The notes: generated by a model from the letters alone, not told the origin. Positions 23,238 through 32,152 are shown, counted from the first letter of the stretch. The stretch is 52,371 nt of DNA from JAGLQA01 sp023135565 (GCA_030639305.1 DAOWCY010000019.1:1-52371), one strand, 5' to 3'. A program made the numbers and translations.

Positions 23238-24306
23238 ATTGTCTGTTTATTTTGCCAGGGCCATGGATGAGATAACCGGTAAGGAGATTGTTCAGGGTGA
23301 TAAGAAATACACAAAATTATTGAGTCCGCTAAATATCAACATCATAAATCCTTACCAGGAGGAGATTGAAGATCCTGTTAAGGACGGTCTCAGTATAGCG
23401 CAGCGGGATTTAGAACTTTTAAGCGAAAGTGATATTGTTCTGGCTGATCTTTCGATTCCCGGTTATCAATATATCGGTTGTATTTTTGAGATAGTTCATG
23501 CCTACAATAAAGATATACCGGTGATAGTGGTTGAAGGTGAAAGGAATTTCCATAAAAGACTTTTTATGCAGGCATACTGTGATTTTATTTGCAGGACTGC
23601 TGACGAGGCCAGGGAATACATTTACAGGGCCTATACACTGGAAGGTATCGAAAAACAAATGGCTGAGATGCATGCCTATTATGAAAAAATAGCCTGGAAA
23701 TATACAGATAATTCTGCAAAAACCTATAATAATAGAGCGGGATATAAAGAAGAGCGGGATGTGCTTCGTGCGCAAATCAGGAAATATGTGCGTGGAAAGA
23801 CCTTTCAAGCAGGTATTGGCATTGGTGATTTGACAAAAACGGTTTGTGAAAATTCCGTCCAGGTGGTGGGAATCGAGCAAAGCCGGGAGATGATAAACCA
23901 AGCTTATAATAATCTGTCATCTTATGACAACATCAACATTTTGCATGGAGATATTTTCAAAGATAACATAAACGGCGGGCCATTCGATTCTTTAGTAGCA
24001 TATTTTTTCTTGAGTTTACTGCCCCGTTCGATGCAAAAACGGTTCTTTCAAATAGTTCATAAAATACTAAAACCCGGAGGTCTTCTAATTGCTGCTGATA
24101 CAAAAGCAATAGGCGATCTGGCTGCTGTAGGTTTAGGGCGGCGTTTGCTTCAAAAACGGAAAAATGAGGGACAAGAGTTTGTCCTATATAAGGAACATTT
24201 TGTTGGTGATAGTTTGGCAAAATTATTGGAAAATAATGGGCTTTCAGTAGTCGAGTCAAGCGATAAGACCACCTGGTTTTCCTGGGCAATAGCCCGAAAT
24301 TCCTAA
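23230..24306 (+). CDS. Deoxyribosyltransferase-like / SAM-methyltransferase fusion
   Basis: 358 residues from TTG at 23230 (GGAG 7 bp upstream); an ATG-initiated version from 23179 would add residues from the overlap with the previous gene. N-terminal domain: LSVYFARAMDEITG, SDIVLADLSIPGYQYIG, then CIFEIVHAYNKDIPVIVVEG, the layout of nucleoside 2-deoxyribosyltransferase/SLOG-like Rossmann folds, with a candidate catalytic Glu in GCIFE. C-terminal domain (about 180-358): a class I methyltransferase (GIGIGDLTKTVCEN, VVGIEQSREMINQA, ILHGDIF, FDSLVAYFFLSLLP, LKPGGLLIAAD). I know no characterised protein with this order. Last gene of the cassette; overlaps its neighbour by 8 bp. Confidence 0.7.
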   Translation: MSELSVYFARAMDEITGKEIVQGDKKYTKLLSPLNINIINPYQEEIEDPVKDGLSIAQRDLELLSESDIVLADLSIPGYQYIGCIFEIVHAYNKDIPVIVVEGERNFHKRLFMQAYCDFICRTADEAREYIYRAYTLEGIEKQMAEMHAYYEKIAWKYTDNSAKTYNNRAGYKEERDVLRAQIRKYVRGKTFQAGIGIGDLTKTVCENSVQVVGIEQSREMINQAYNNLSSYDNINILHGDIFKDNINGGPFDSLVAYFFLSLLPRSMQKRFFQIVHKILKPGGLLIAADTKAIGDLAAVGLGRRLLQKRKNEGQEFVLYKEHFVGDSLAKLLENNGLSVVESSDKTTWFSWAIARNS

Positions 24307-24352
24307 AAATGTTACAACTTAATAAATTTAATCCAGGGGATCGAACACTTTT

Positions 24353-25199
24353 TTACTTGATGCATTCTCTGAGTTGGCACGAAGTTTTAAGCATCCTTTC
24401 TTTTTGTGGGTGTTTGCGCCAATCCCACTGATCGAGTAAACCCAATTGGTGGGTAACCATCTGCCTCCCAAACTGGCAGGGTATAGCCACAGCATCGTAC
24501 ATATACATTGTGCCATCGGAGAAGTCGATGTAGAAATAAGGCTTACCGGACTTTGCATATGTTATGACAGTATCGATATCATTGATTTTTCCACCTACTA
24601 AGTTCTTAGATAACCAGGAAGGCGGTTCAACCATATTTATCGGTAACGCATGTAAGTGGGCATGGTCCACACAACTACCGCCCCGTTTTCTATCAGATAC
24701 CGGGCCATGCTCGAAAAAAAACGGTTGTTGACTATAGCGCTCAGATAAAGTAACCCGTTTTTGCTCAGATAAAGTAATCCGCCCAATCTACATATCAAAT
24801 ACCCCTTTAAAAAGCTTAGGACACTCTTTTTCTTTTCCAAGTAGCAGAAATGGTGGTATCATTTAAGTGAGCGAAGTAGGGTCAATTTAGGTGAGCGCTA
24901 TAGTGTTGACCATACGCTTCATATAAGAGTGATTTGACCTGCTTTTTCACATCGAGGAATCGACTGTATAACTCTTTATCCATAACACTAAGATTGATAA
25001 AATGTTCACGTGGACAAATAAGCACATATCCTTCGATAAACTGCCCCATGGCTGGAATTACAAAAAAATCTGCTGTCTGAAGAACCGGTCTATCATATCC
25101 AGGAAGAGAATTGCTATTATGTGAGCCGATTCTGCAAAATATACAATCATCAGAATAGGCATCCGCAGTGTTTATACTATCTTTTAAATTCCGGTCCAT
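24353..25199 (-). pseudogene. HIT-family protein gene split by a 162-bp insertion
   Basis: The 5' part (25199-24903) encodes CIFCRIGSHNSNS, VLQTADFFVIPAMGQFIEGY and VLICPREHFINLS. The 3' part (24736-24353) encodes QQPFFFEHGPVSDR and the catalytic HIT triad CVDHAHLHALP. Removing 24737-24898 and one TATA duplication restores one frame of 226 codons, joining GQHYS to QQPFFF. HIT proteins are nucleotide hydrolases or transferases. As it stands the protein would stop within the insertion after 105 residues, before the histidine triad, so it should be inactive. The otherwise intact frame suggests a recent event. Own promoter and AAGGA Shine-Dalgarno remain. Confidence 0.88.
24737..24898. mobile_element. 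162-bp IS21-like non-autonomous element (MITE) in the HIT gene
   Basis: Ends are inverted repeats gcgctca / tgagcgc. Flanked by TATA at 24733-24736 and 24899-24902 (or TATAG, as the junction is ambiguous). Each end carries internally repeated subterminal sites: gctcagataaagtaa twice on the left, and taagtgagcg plus taggtgagcg on the right. Multiple terminal sites of this kind, and the sequence tggtggtatcatttaagtga, are typical of IS21-family elements. No transposase frame fits in 162 bp, so it must have been moved in trans. Confidence 0.8.
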
Positions 25200-25238
25200 T
25201 TGTTAAATCCTTGTGCAGAATAATTTAATCATATTGGT

Positions 25239-25266
25239 ATTATACAGGTCAGGGAAGAAATGTCAA
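25239..25266 (-). promoter_or_regulatory. Promoter for the HIT gene
   Basis: On the minus strand, TTGACA (25266-25261), 16-bp spacer, TATAAT (25244-25239). Leader of about 35 nt with AAGGA before ATG at 25199. Confidence 0.65.
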
Positions 25267-25369
25267 TATCCCGATCTTTTGTAAAGCTCCCGATTTGTTA
25301 TTCCGGGTTTGCGATAGGGCAAAGACAAAATGAGGCAGCGAAGAAACATTTCTGCGATTCATCGCGAGG

Positions 25370-26698
25370 CTATTTAAAAGCAGCGTAATAGAAGGGATGA
25401 AGCAGGCGGTAATGACCCACTATAGTCGGATAATCACCGTTCAAAAGCTCCATCTCGTTCAATTTGCAGCCCACAGTCCACAGGTTAATCACTAAAGGCG
25501 TCCCCGCTTCGTCTTTTCTCGAACTGACTATGCCGATATGATCGTAAATAGTGCCGTTGCGTATACCGGTGTCCATCAAAACAATATCCCCGGGCAGCCA
25601 GGTTTTGGGGCTTTTGGCCGGGGTAAGGAGAGTTAAAACTTCCGCATGAAAGTCGAAAAATATTTTCAGGTTGCGCGTACGCCGGTGATCTATATTGGTG
25701 TTGGGTTTCGGTATTTTGGGGTAGCGACCGGGGTGGAGCACGATGTCTTCGTACAGCAGCGCCTGGAGATCGATGCCCACGCCCCGCAGCGCACGAATCG
25801 CCACATCGGTGCACACTCCGATAGATTTGTCGAAATCACCCATAGGAAAAGACATGGGAATAATCGAGATAGCCTTCTGCGTGTACGAACAACCTTTCTT
25901 TTTCAACTGCTGCGCTTCGGACAATACGCGGCGGTTTACATAACCGGTTTCGTTAAGCAGGCGCGCTTGTTTCCGGCTGCGGTAGATTTCCACCATCACC
26001 GGTTTCTCCGGGATTTGCGCGAATAAATTCGTGATGTCGGCGTTCTTCATGGCAGCGCAGCCCAATGTCCAGTCCGAACCGACACCGGCAGCGCCGCCGT
26101 GAATCTTAATCGAACCGCCTAAGGTGGTATTCTGCGGCGGTAGAACTCCGCGCTGGATGGCCTTTACGATAGATAAATACTGCGACTTTGTGATTAATTT
26201 ATTCTTTAAACCCCGGCGGGCGTCTTCCACGTTAGGATAGGAAATTCTCAAACTCACCGGCCCGTAGGTGGCCGCTGACCGCGGTTTTTTGATGATTTCG
26301 CAGATATAAAACCGCCCTTCCGGCGTGCAGCCGTCGCCTAATTTGATCTTATCGTCTTTCGGATTGAAACCCAGGGCCATGGGGAATTCACGCACTACTT
26401 TATTGTCATTCATCAACATCAGCTTGCGCTCATCTTTTAAGATTTTGATCCAGGTAGAAGTTACCAGCTTAGCGGACACATAACCCTTTTTCCCGGCCGG
26501 CGTTTCGATTTTCACCCAATCGCCGCTGATGTTTTTCACTTCCACCCACCTGCCGTGACGCACCCGGTTCACTATCGAATGCGTCAAACCAGGCCCCTTG
26601 CGGACATTCACAGTAGGCACAAGCGAGTACACCCGTGCCCCGAAAATATCACCAACACTCAATACAAAAAATAAAATAAGTAATATAATTTTTTTCAT
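25370..26698 (-). CDS. SH3 - L,D-transpeptidase - DUF1287 fusion protein
   Basis: 442 residues from ATG at 26698 (GGAGG 8 bp upstream; a longer frame to 26734 runs into a repeat). Signal peptide (IILLILFFVLSVGDIFGA). SH3b domain (VPTVNVRKGPGLTHSIVNRV, about 25-85). YkuD domain (about 90-265) with IHGG and the catalytic SDWTLGCAAM motif, which forms 3-3 cross-links or attaches proteins to peptidoglycan. C-terminal DUF1287 domain (about 275-440) with VCTDVAIRALRGVGID, LPGDIVLMDTGIRNGTIYDH and IGIVSSR, an NlpC-like fold with possible Cys/His residues. Two putative cell-wall enzymes in one chain is unusual. Confidence 0.85.
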   Translation of the reverse strand: MKKIILLILFFVLSVGDIFGARVYSLVPTVNVRKGPGLTHSIVNRVRHGRWVEVKNISGDWVKIETPAGKKGYVSAKLVTSTWIKILKDERKLMLMNDNKVVREFPMALGFNPKDDKIKLGDGCTPEGRFYICEIIKKPRSAATYGPVSLRISYPNVEDARRGLKNKLITKSQYLSIVKAIQRGVLPPQNTTLGGSIKIHGGAAGVGSDWTLGCAAMKNADITNLFAQIPEKPVMVEIYRSRKQARLLNETGYVNRRVLSEAQQLKKKGCSYTQKAISIIPMSFPMGDFDKSIGVCTDVAIRALRGVGIDLQALLYEDIVLHPGRYPKIPKPNTNIDHRRTRNLKIFFDFHAEVLTLLTPAKSPKTWLPGDIVLMDTGIRNGTIYDHIGIVSSRKDEAGTPLVINLWTVGCKLNEMELLNGDYPTIVGHYRLLHPFYYAAFK

Positions 26699-26703
26699 AA
26701 TTT

Positions 26704-26890
26704 CACCTCCGGTGGCCCCTGCCGGGGAGGCCAAACTTTTGTAAAAGTTTGATCAAAACTTTTGATAATTTAGAATCAACGGCACTCCTACGCTGCCTCT
26801 TGCGGCGAAGCCGCTTATCGCCCCCCCACGCAGTGGGGCTTTTGTAAAAGTTTGATCAAAACTTTTGATAATTTAGAATCAAAAGCGATT
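26704..26890 (+). repeat. Family A repeat, one full copy and one extra AT arm
   Basis: Full copy at 26704-26838; the aaaagtttgatcaaaacttt module and linker then recur at 26843-26888 without the GC hairpin. A short degenerate tandem (cttcgtgcccttcgtgcgct) follows at about 26906-26930. This is all that lies in the gap to psd. Confidence 0.9.
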
Positions 26891-26965
26891 CCTGCCTCTT
26901 TATCCTTCGTGCCCTTCGTGCGCTTCGTGGTAAAAATAAACCTCGTAGTAATTTGAGTAAGCCCG

Positions 26966-27778
26966 TCAAAACGCGATCACCGTTTCTCCGACTTTGATGG
27001 CTTGACCGATTTTCTCAGCCGCCGGTTTACCTAACTCTTCGGGAACCACCAAAACAATAGTAGAACCCATCTCGAAACGGCCCATTTCACCCTGTTCCTC
27101 TACTTCTAAATCAAGCTCCTTCCAACGCCCGTCCCGTTTGATTTTATCTATAAAAAGCATCTTGATGCTGCCCACAAATGTAGCGCCTACAGCTACCGCA
27201 AAAACAGGCAGCCCGTTACTCTCAAAACGGGTGACGATGCGCTCGTTCCTAATAAAGAGCTTTTTTATTAAGGTCATGCCATGGGAGTTTACAGGGAAAA
27301 GCCTGCCCCGCACATGACAGTAACCGGTTATTTTCCCGGAAACCGGGTAATGGAAACGATGATAGTTGTAAGGCGAAAGGTAAATAGTGGCTACATGCCA
27401 GCCGCGGGAAAAATCAAGCTCCCGGCGCAGCATTTTGGAAACAGGGTAGTCTATCCCTTTTACCTGCACAGCCCGGTCTTCATAAATAGTTTCGACATTT
27501 GAGAGCACTCCGTCGGCTGGCGAAACAATCCCGTCCCCCCGCGGTTTCAAGGGCCTCTTCTGCGGGTCGAAGGGCCTGATAAAAAATTCCCCCAGGGACG
27601 CATAATCTCCTGCTTCCCCCTGGTAATCGTCCATTTCGATTTTGTAGAGGTCTTTAAAAAAGTCGATGAGCTCCCTGACCAAAAAACGGGGCCGCCTGAG
27701 CCGCATCACCCTGCCGTAAAGACGACTGAATACCGGCAGAGAAATTACCGACAGCAAAATCCGCAGCAGACTGTTCAT
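26966..27778 (-). CDS. psd: Phosphatidylserine decarboxylase proenzyme
   Basis: 270 residues. Makes phosphatidylethanolamine at the inner membrane; autocleaves to create a pyruvoyl group. Visible: YASLGEFFIRPFDPQKRP, VSPADGVLSN, IYLSPYNYHRFHYPVSGKI, VGATFVGSIK, and the cleavage site MGST with G238-S239, which would leave a 32-residue alpha chain. The site is MGST rather than the common LGST. Starts 2 bp after the stop of the papain-like protease gene, so the two are co-transcribed. No pssA gene is seen. Confidence 0.95.
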   Translation of the reverse strand: MNSLLRILLSVISLPVFSRLYGRVMRLRRPRFLVRELIDFFKDLYKIEMDDYQGEAGDYASLGEFFIRPFDPQKRPLKPRGDGIVSPADGVLSNVETIYEDRAVQVKGIDYPVSKMLRRELDFSRGWHVATIYLSPYNYHRFHYPVSGKITGYCHVRGRLFPVNSHGMTLIKKLFIRNERIVTRFESNGLPVFAVAVGATFVGSIKMLFIDKIKRDGRWKELDLEVEEQGEMGRFEMGSTIVLVVPEELGKPAAEKIGQAIKVGETVIAF

Positions 27779-27780
27779 GA

Positions 27781-28989
27781 TTAAAGTCCTAATTTTTCTT
27801 TGAGTTTTGTGGGCAGGGCCTGCTTGTTGATCAGGAGATTGATGGTATGCAGGCGAAAATAAGACCGGGAAATATAATCATAACCTTTGTGCAGGCGATC
27901 CGTACCCCAGGAATTTTTGACTAAATAAAACTTAGCGCCGGTCTGATCGTGGGCAATGCCTACGATATGCATCAGGTGGTCGTCGGTGGTGGTAAAATTA
28001 GCAAAACTCTCCTGCCTGATCTCCTGGGTGATCTCTTTCTCTTTGACGGGTTTGGTGAATTTTTCTTTCTTTTCGGCTTTTGTCAAATCTTCCCAGTCCT
28101 TTAAAGGCACTATGGCATAATCGGGCCGGTCGTACACGTCGATGTCCTCTTTGCCCCGCGGGGAAAATCCTTTGTCGCTGACATCGGCGTCCCAACCCAC
28201 GGTAAAACCTTTCTCGATGGCTTCATCCACGATCTTTTCTAAATCGTCCAAAGGAACATTGTAATAATCGCTGTTAAAAGTCCAGTTGTCGGGAACTTCA
28301 AGGCGGCATCTGCTGTAAAAAGGATAGTAAGTATAGGAAGTCACTTCTATATAGTCGTCCATGTTCAATCCCAGGTAATCTTTGACGAAACTCCGCGGTG
28401 TGTAGGTTTTGCCTTTGTAGGTAAAGGTTTCGGGAGACTTCCCTAAATATACGTCCAAAACCGCTTCAAAAGCATCCAACCACCTGGGCGTGACGCGCCG
28501 CCCTCTCCTGTTCAACACCCCATCCAGCATGCCTTTTAGGATGGAGACCATCTCGCTGTGATTGTGGCGTTTCTCTGCGATATTCTGGCCGGGATAGACT
28601 TCTTCAGGTACGATGCCGTGGCGCTCGATCTGGTCGATCACATCATGAAACTGCCCGCCCTGGCCGAAATTGGCAGCCCCGTGCAGGCGGATGTAACTTT
28701 TGGCTTTGTACGGATAGGTGTGCCTGACAACGAACATTTCGGAGAGATCGATCTCTTCTTTGCCTAAGCGCAGCACTTCCGATTCGAGATAAGATATAGC
28801 GGAAAAATCCCAACAAGTGCCGGTGCGCCCCTGGCTTTTTACCGGGGTTCTTTTTAGTTCTTTCTGGATGGTGAATTCATAAACCGGTTTCGTTTTTTTG
28901 CTCTTTTTCTTCGCTATCCCGCTGGCGGGTATCAATACAAGAATGATTAAAAAAATAATTACTTTTGTTAATTTTTTGTTTATTCGCAT
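27781..28989 (-). CDS. Exported papain-like (C1) peptidase
   Basis: 402 residues. Signal peptide (KVIIFLIILVLIPASGIA). Catalytic residues: Q53 and C59 in VKSQGRTGTCWDFSA, His in DDHLMHIVGIA, Asn in FYLVKNSWGT. The arrangement VKSQGRTGTCW and the long insertion between Cys and His resemble the bleomycin hydrolase/PepC branch (C1B), here with an export signal. AAGGAG precedes ATG at 28989. Likely to degrade peptides outside the cytoplasm; fits with the C25 and DPP-IV peptidases in the window. Confidence 0.9.
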   Translation of the reverse strand: MRINKKLTKVIIFLIILVLIPASGIAKKKSKKTKPVYEFTIQKELKRTPVKSQGRTGTCWDFSAISYLESEVLRLGKEEIDLSEMFVVRHTYPYKAKSYIRLHGAANFGQGGQFHDVIDQIERHGIVPEEVYPGQNIAEKRHNHSEMVSILKGMLDGVLNRRGRRVTPRWLDAFEAVLDVYLGKSPETFTYKGKTYTPRSFVKDYLGLNMDDYIEVTSYTYYPFYSRCRLEVPDNWTFNSDYYNVPLDDLEKIVDEAIEKGFTVGWDADVSDKGFSPRGKEDIDVYDRPDYAIVPLKDWEDLTKAEKKEKFTKPVKEKEITQEIRQESFANFTTTDDHLMHIVGIAHDQTGAKFYLVKNSWGTDRLHKGYDYISRSYFRLHTINLLINKQALPTKLKEKLGL

Positions 28990-28995
28990 GTTTAC

Positions 28996-29135
28996 TCCTT
29001 AAGTTGCCTCCGGCGGGCAGGGGGCTCTTTTGAAAAACTGCCCCCTGCACCCCCGCAAAACTTTTTATTAGCGAAACGCTTGTCTGCTGCTCGAAAGTCC
29101 CTCATAGGCTCCTCGCAAAATATTTTGTTAAGGCC
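28996..29135 (+). repeat. Family A repeat variant upstream of the C1 peptidase gene
   Basis: Variant with cctccggcgggcagggggct, a lengthened hairpin gcagggggctcttttgaaaa pairing with ctgccccctgc, then a gcgaaacgcttgtctgct segment and a ccctcataggctcc segment. Related to the copies at 31945 and 49592. Confidence 0.75.
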
Positions 29136-29157
29136 CTACGGGCCACATTAATCCGTT

Positions 29158-31311
29158 CTATTCTTTAAACTCTTTATTATAGAATTTGCGCAGCCAGAAA
29201 TCAATAGCAGCCCTGTTATTGTCCCGGCCCTTTTTGGCCCGGTATCCGTGCCTCTGTCCGGGATACAACATCACCTCTATAGACTTGCCTTCATCCAGCA
29301 CTTTGTCCACGAATTGGATGGTGTTCTGCATGTGCACATTGTCGTCCATAAGGCCATGAGTAATCCTTAAACTGCCGCTTTTGTACTTGTCTACATAGGT
29401 GAGCACCGAAGAATCCTTGTAACCCTCAGGGTTCTCCTCCGGGGTGTCCATGTAACGCTCGGTATAAATAGAGTCGTAAAGAGCCCAGTCGATAACCGAA
29501 GCTCCGGCAATACCGCATTGAAAATATTCGGCTGCCCTGGTTAAAGCCAATGAGGTAGCATAACCACCGTAACTGCCGCCCCTGATACCGATTTTTTCGC
29601 TGTCTACAAAAGAGAGAGTTCTTAAGTACTTTACCGCCTGGATGTAATCGTGCATTTCCCATTTACCCAGGCTGCGGTACATCAAATCTATCCCTTTTTT
29701 GCCGAAATGACCCGAGCCGCGGTGGTCTACGGAAAAAACGATAATATCCTGCTGGGCCAGGAAAAAATAACTCAGCCGCGGGTAACTGTTCCTCACCGTA
29801 GAGGCGCCGGGACCTCCGTAGATCCTGAATATCAAAGGGTACTTGCGCGTTTTATCGAAACCCGGAGGCAGCGTCCAGCGGGCCGGCAGAGAATAACCGT
29901 CGCCTGTTTCGATGCGAAACATTTCGGTTTTTCCCAGGTCATATTCTTTTATTTGCGGCGTGTAACTGTCTGCTATTTTCCTGACCGATTTGCCTTTACT
30001 GTTCCTTATTTCAAGCCGGGTAGGGGTAGTGATCGACGAATAGCGGTCGATAAAATATTTCCCTGTAGGCGATACCTTCACCCGGTGCGAGCCTTTAAAT
30101 TGGGTCAACCTAATTATTTTTTTTCCGTTATAGCCGGGCCCGGTTTTATAAAAATCGGTTTCAGTAGAATCCTCTCTGCGGGCGCTGAAATAGATCACTT
30201 TTCGCTTCGGGTCTACATTTTCCACAGCAGTAACAGACCATTCACCTGAAGTAACCTGCTTCTCCGCGCCGGTTTTATCTAAATAGTAAATGTGATACCA
30301 GCCGTCTTTGGAACTGCGCAGCACCATACCGCCGGTCTCTAACAAATGCAAATCCCTGCCTGCCAAAAATTCCACCCAGGTTTTTTGTTTTTCCGCGTAG
30401 ACCGGCTCGATGTGCCGGGTTACTAAGGAGTAGACCAGGATTTTCAGGTGATCCTGGCCGCGGTTCAGCCACTGGAAATAGATTTTATCGCCTTTTTTGT
30501 TCCAGGTGGGGAAAGCGAGATAATGATCCTGCGGGTCTTTAAAATCGATCCACTGCAGGCCTTTCTTTAAATCGGCAATGCCTATTTTGACCTGCGGGTT
30601 GGGGAAACCGGGCTTGGGATAACGCTGCTCCTCTAATTCCCCGTAAATGCCTTTTGATTTGAAAATGGGGAAAAGCGGCACTTTGCCCTGGTCGAATCTC
30701 ATAAAAACAATCTTTCGACTATCGGGACTCCACCAGAAAGCTTTTGTTTCCCTGGGAAATACCTCTTCATAATAGATATAGGAGGCGCAGCCGTTTAATA
30801 TCTCTTCGCTGCCGTCGCTGGTCAATTGCCGGTTTTTTTGGGAAGCGATCTCATAAACGAAAAGGTTTCCGCCGCCGGTATAAGCGATTTTTTTTTGGTC
30901 GGGAGAAAACTTCGGGTCCTGCTCTTCTTCTGCTGTTGCGGTGACCTGCACAATCTTTTTCTCCGCCCGCAGGAACAAAAAGATATCGTCGTCTTTTAGA
31001 AAAAGGAATTTATCCAGGTCTTTTGTCCTGTCTTCGGCATCCAACAGGTCAAAGTCTTCACCCAGTACATCTTCATATTCTTGCGGATCGAGAACCAGCC
31101 GGGATTTCCCGTTCCCGGCCCGGACTTTGAAGAGTTTATCTTCTTTTTCCAGGTAAAAATGTTCGCTGTCGGCCCAATCCCTGATAGAAGGGAGCGAATT
31201 GAATATTTTGTTTTCTTTGTCTACGTAAACCTGTTTAAAGGTTAGTTTCTTAAGTTCACCCGCCGCCAGCACGGTGACAGTTAGGAACAATATAAAAAGT
31301 ATTCTTTTCAT
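29158..31311 (-). CDS. Dipeptidyl peptidase IV-type S9 peptidase
   Basis: 717 residues, standard DPP-IV length. Signal peptide (1-17, ILFILFLTVTVLAAG), beta-propeller (about 30-450) with the double-Glu type segment YIYYEEVFPRETKAFWWSPD, and C-terminal alpha/beta-hydrolase. Triad: S580 in GGSYGGY, D656 in HGLMDDNVH, H688 in QRHGY. The nucleophile elbow is GGSYGG rather than the common GWSYGG. Releases N-terminal dipeptides (X-Pro) from peptides, probably in the periplasm. Begins 17 bp after smpB; same transcript likely. Confidence 0.95.
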   Translation of the reverse strand: MKRILFILFLTVTVLAAGELKKLTFKQVYVDKENKIFNSLPSIRDWADSEHFYLEKEDKLFKVRAGNGKSRLVLDPQEYEDVLGEDFDLLDAEDRTKDLDKFLFLKDDDIFLFLRAEKKIVQVTATAEEEQDPKFSPDQKKIAYTGGGNLFVYEIASQKNRQLTSDGSEEILNGCASYIYYEEVFPRETKAFWWSPDSRKIVFMRFDQGKVPLFPIFKSKGIYGELEEQRYPKPGFPNPQVKIGIADLKKGLQWIDFKDPQDHYLAFPTWNKKGDKIYFQWLNRGQDHLKILVYSLVTRHIEPVYAEKQKTWVEFLAGRDLHLLETGGMVLRSSKDGWYHIYYLDKTGAEKQVTSGEWSVTAVENVDPKRKVIYFSARREDSTETDFYKTGPGYNGKKIIRLTQFKGSHRVKVSPTGKYFIDRYSSITTPTRLEIRNSKGKSVRKIADSYTPQIKEYDLGKTEMFRIETGDGYSLPARWTLPPGFDKTRKYPLIFRIYGGPGASTVRNSYPRLSYFFLAQQDIIVFSVDHRGSGHFGKKGIDLMYRSLGKWEMHDYIQAVKYLRTLSFVDSEKIGIRGGSYGGYATSLALTRAAEYFQCGIAGASVIDWALYDSIYTERYMDTPEENPEGYKDSSVLTYVDKYKSGSLRITHGLMDDNVHMQNTIQFVDKVLDEGKSIEVMLYPGQRHGYRAKKGRDNNRAAIDFWLRKFYNKEFKE

Positions 31312-31328
31312 GATTCCTCCCGGGAAAT

Positions 31329-31787
31329 CTACCTGTAAGATTTCATTTCCCTATCCACATCGCGTTTAATATCTCTATCTTTGATTTTTTGTTTCTTTTC
31401 GTATACCCGTTTGCCTTTGGCCAGGGAGATTTCGATTTTAACTTTCCCTTTCGGATTAAAGTACATGCGCAGGGGGATAATGCTCATGCCCTTTGTTCTC
31501 ACTTTTTTATCGAGTTTAAGGAGTTCTCTTTTGTGCAGCAGGAGTTTCCGTACCCGTTCCGGTTCGTGGTTATTGTAGCTGGCGTTGGAGTAGGCTGAGA
31601 TATGGGCGTTAAGCAGGAAAGCCTCCCCGGCTCTTATTTCCACATAAGAATCTTTAAGGTTGACTTTTCCTTCCCTGATGGATTTTATTTCGCTGCCTAC
31701 TAAGGCCATGCCGGCCTCGTATTTTTCGATAATCTCGTAATTATGGAAAGCTTTTTTATTAACTGTAATTTTTTTTTGTTCGCTCAT
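31329..31787 (-). CDS. smpB: SsrA-binding protein SmpB
   Basis: 152 residues. Binds tmRNA and delivers it to stalled ribosomes. Visible: VNKKAFHNYEIIEKYEAGMA, LVGSEIKSIREGKVNLKDSY, FLLNAHISAY, HEPERVRKLLLHKREL and the Lys-rich tail KRVYEKKQKIKDRDIKRDVD that becomes ordered in the decoding site. The tmRNA gene itself is not in the window. Confidence 0.97.
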   Translation of the reverse strand: MSEQKKITVNKKAFHNYEIIEKYEAGMALVGSEIKSIREGKVNLKDSYVEIRAGEAFLLNAHISAYSNASYNNHEPERVRKLLLHKRELLKLDKKVRTKGMSIIPLRMYFNPKGKVKIEISLAKGKRVYEKKQKIKDRDIKRDVDREMKSYR

Positions 31788-31944
31788 CGATTAGTAACCT
31801 TACGATTGAATTATAATTAGTAAACATTATACCATGACCCCGCTATAATTAAAACCATTTGGCAATTAACCCAGCAATTCTTTTTTTAATCCCACTCGCG
31901 TGGAGGGACAGTCAATCATGAAAAACTACTATGAAATTACTCTG

Positions 31945-32061
31945 CCTCCGGCGGCCAAAACCCTTTTGAAAAAGGGTTCTGTACTCCCAAAACTTTTCAT
32001 GAGCGATACGCTTTCCTGTTACTCGAAAGCCCCTTACAGGCTGCCCGCGCCGCGGGGCCAT
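31945..32061 (+). repeat. Family A repeat variant, protein-readable
   Basis: Begins cctccggcggccaaaaccct, has a stem cccttttgaaaaaggg, then gcgatacgctttcctgttac and gccccttacaggctgcccgc with closing hairpin cccgcgccgcggg. An open frame runs through it from 31900, but that ORF is almost wholly repeat and not credited as a gene. Confidence 0.8.
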
Positions 32062-32084
32062 GTTATTCTTTTTTTTTCTGACTG

Positions 32085-32133
32085 TTGACAACTACGGTTA
32101 GATGTTGTATTATGTATAGTGTAAGTATACATA
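32085..32133 (+). promoter_or_regulatory. Promoter and operator of the VapBC-type operon
   Basis: TTGACA (32085-32090), 17-bp spacer, TATTAT (32108-32113). A perfect 8-bp inverted repeat TATGTATA (32111-32118) / TATACATA (32126-32133) overlaps the -10 and +1, where an autoregulating antitoxin would bind. Confidence 0.75.
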
Positions 32134-32152
32134 TTGTCCCTGGAGGTGAAAT

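Noticed and set aside
31900..32088. 62-residue plus-strand ORF
   Set aside because: Most of the frame is repeat sequence also seen at the 3' end of the Spy-like gene; no independent evidence of a gene.
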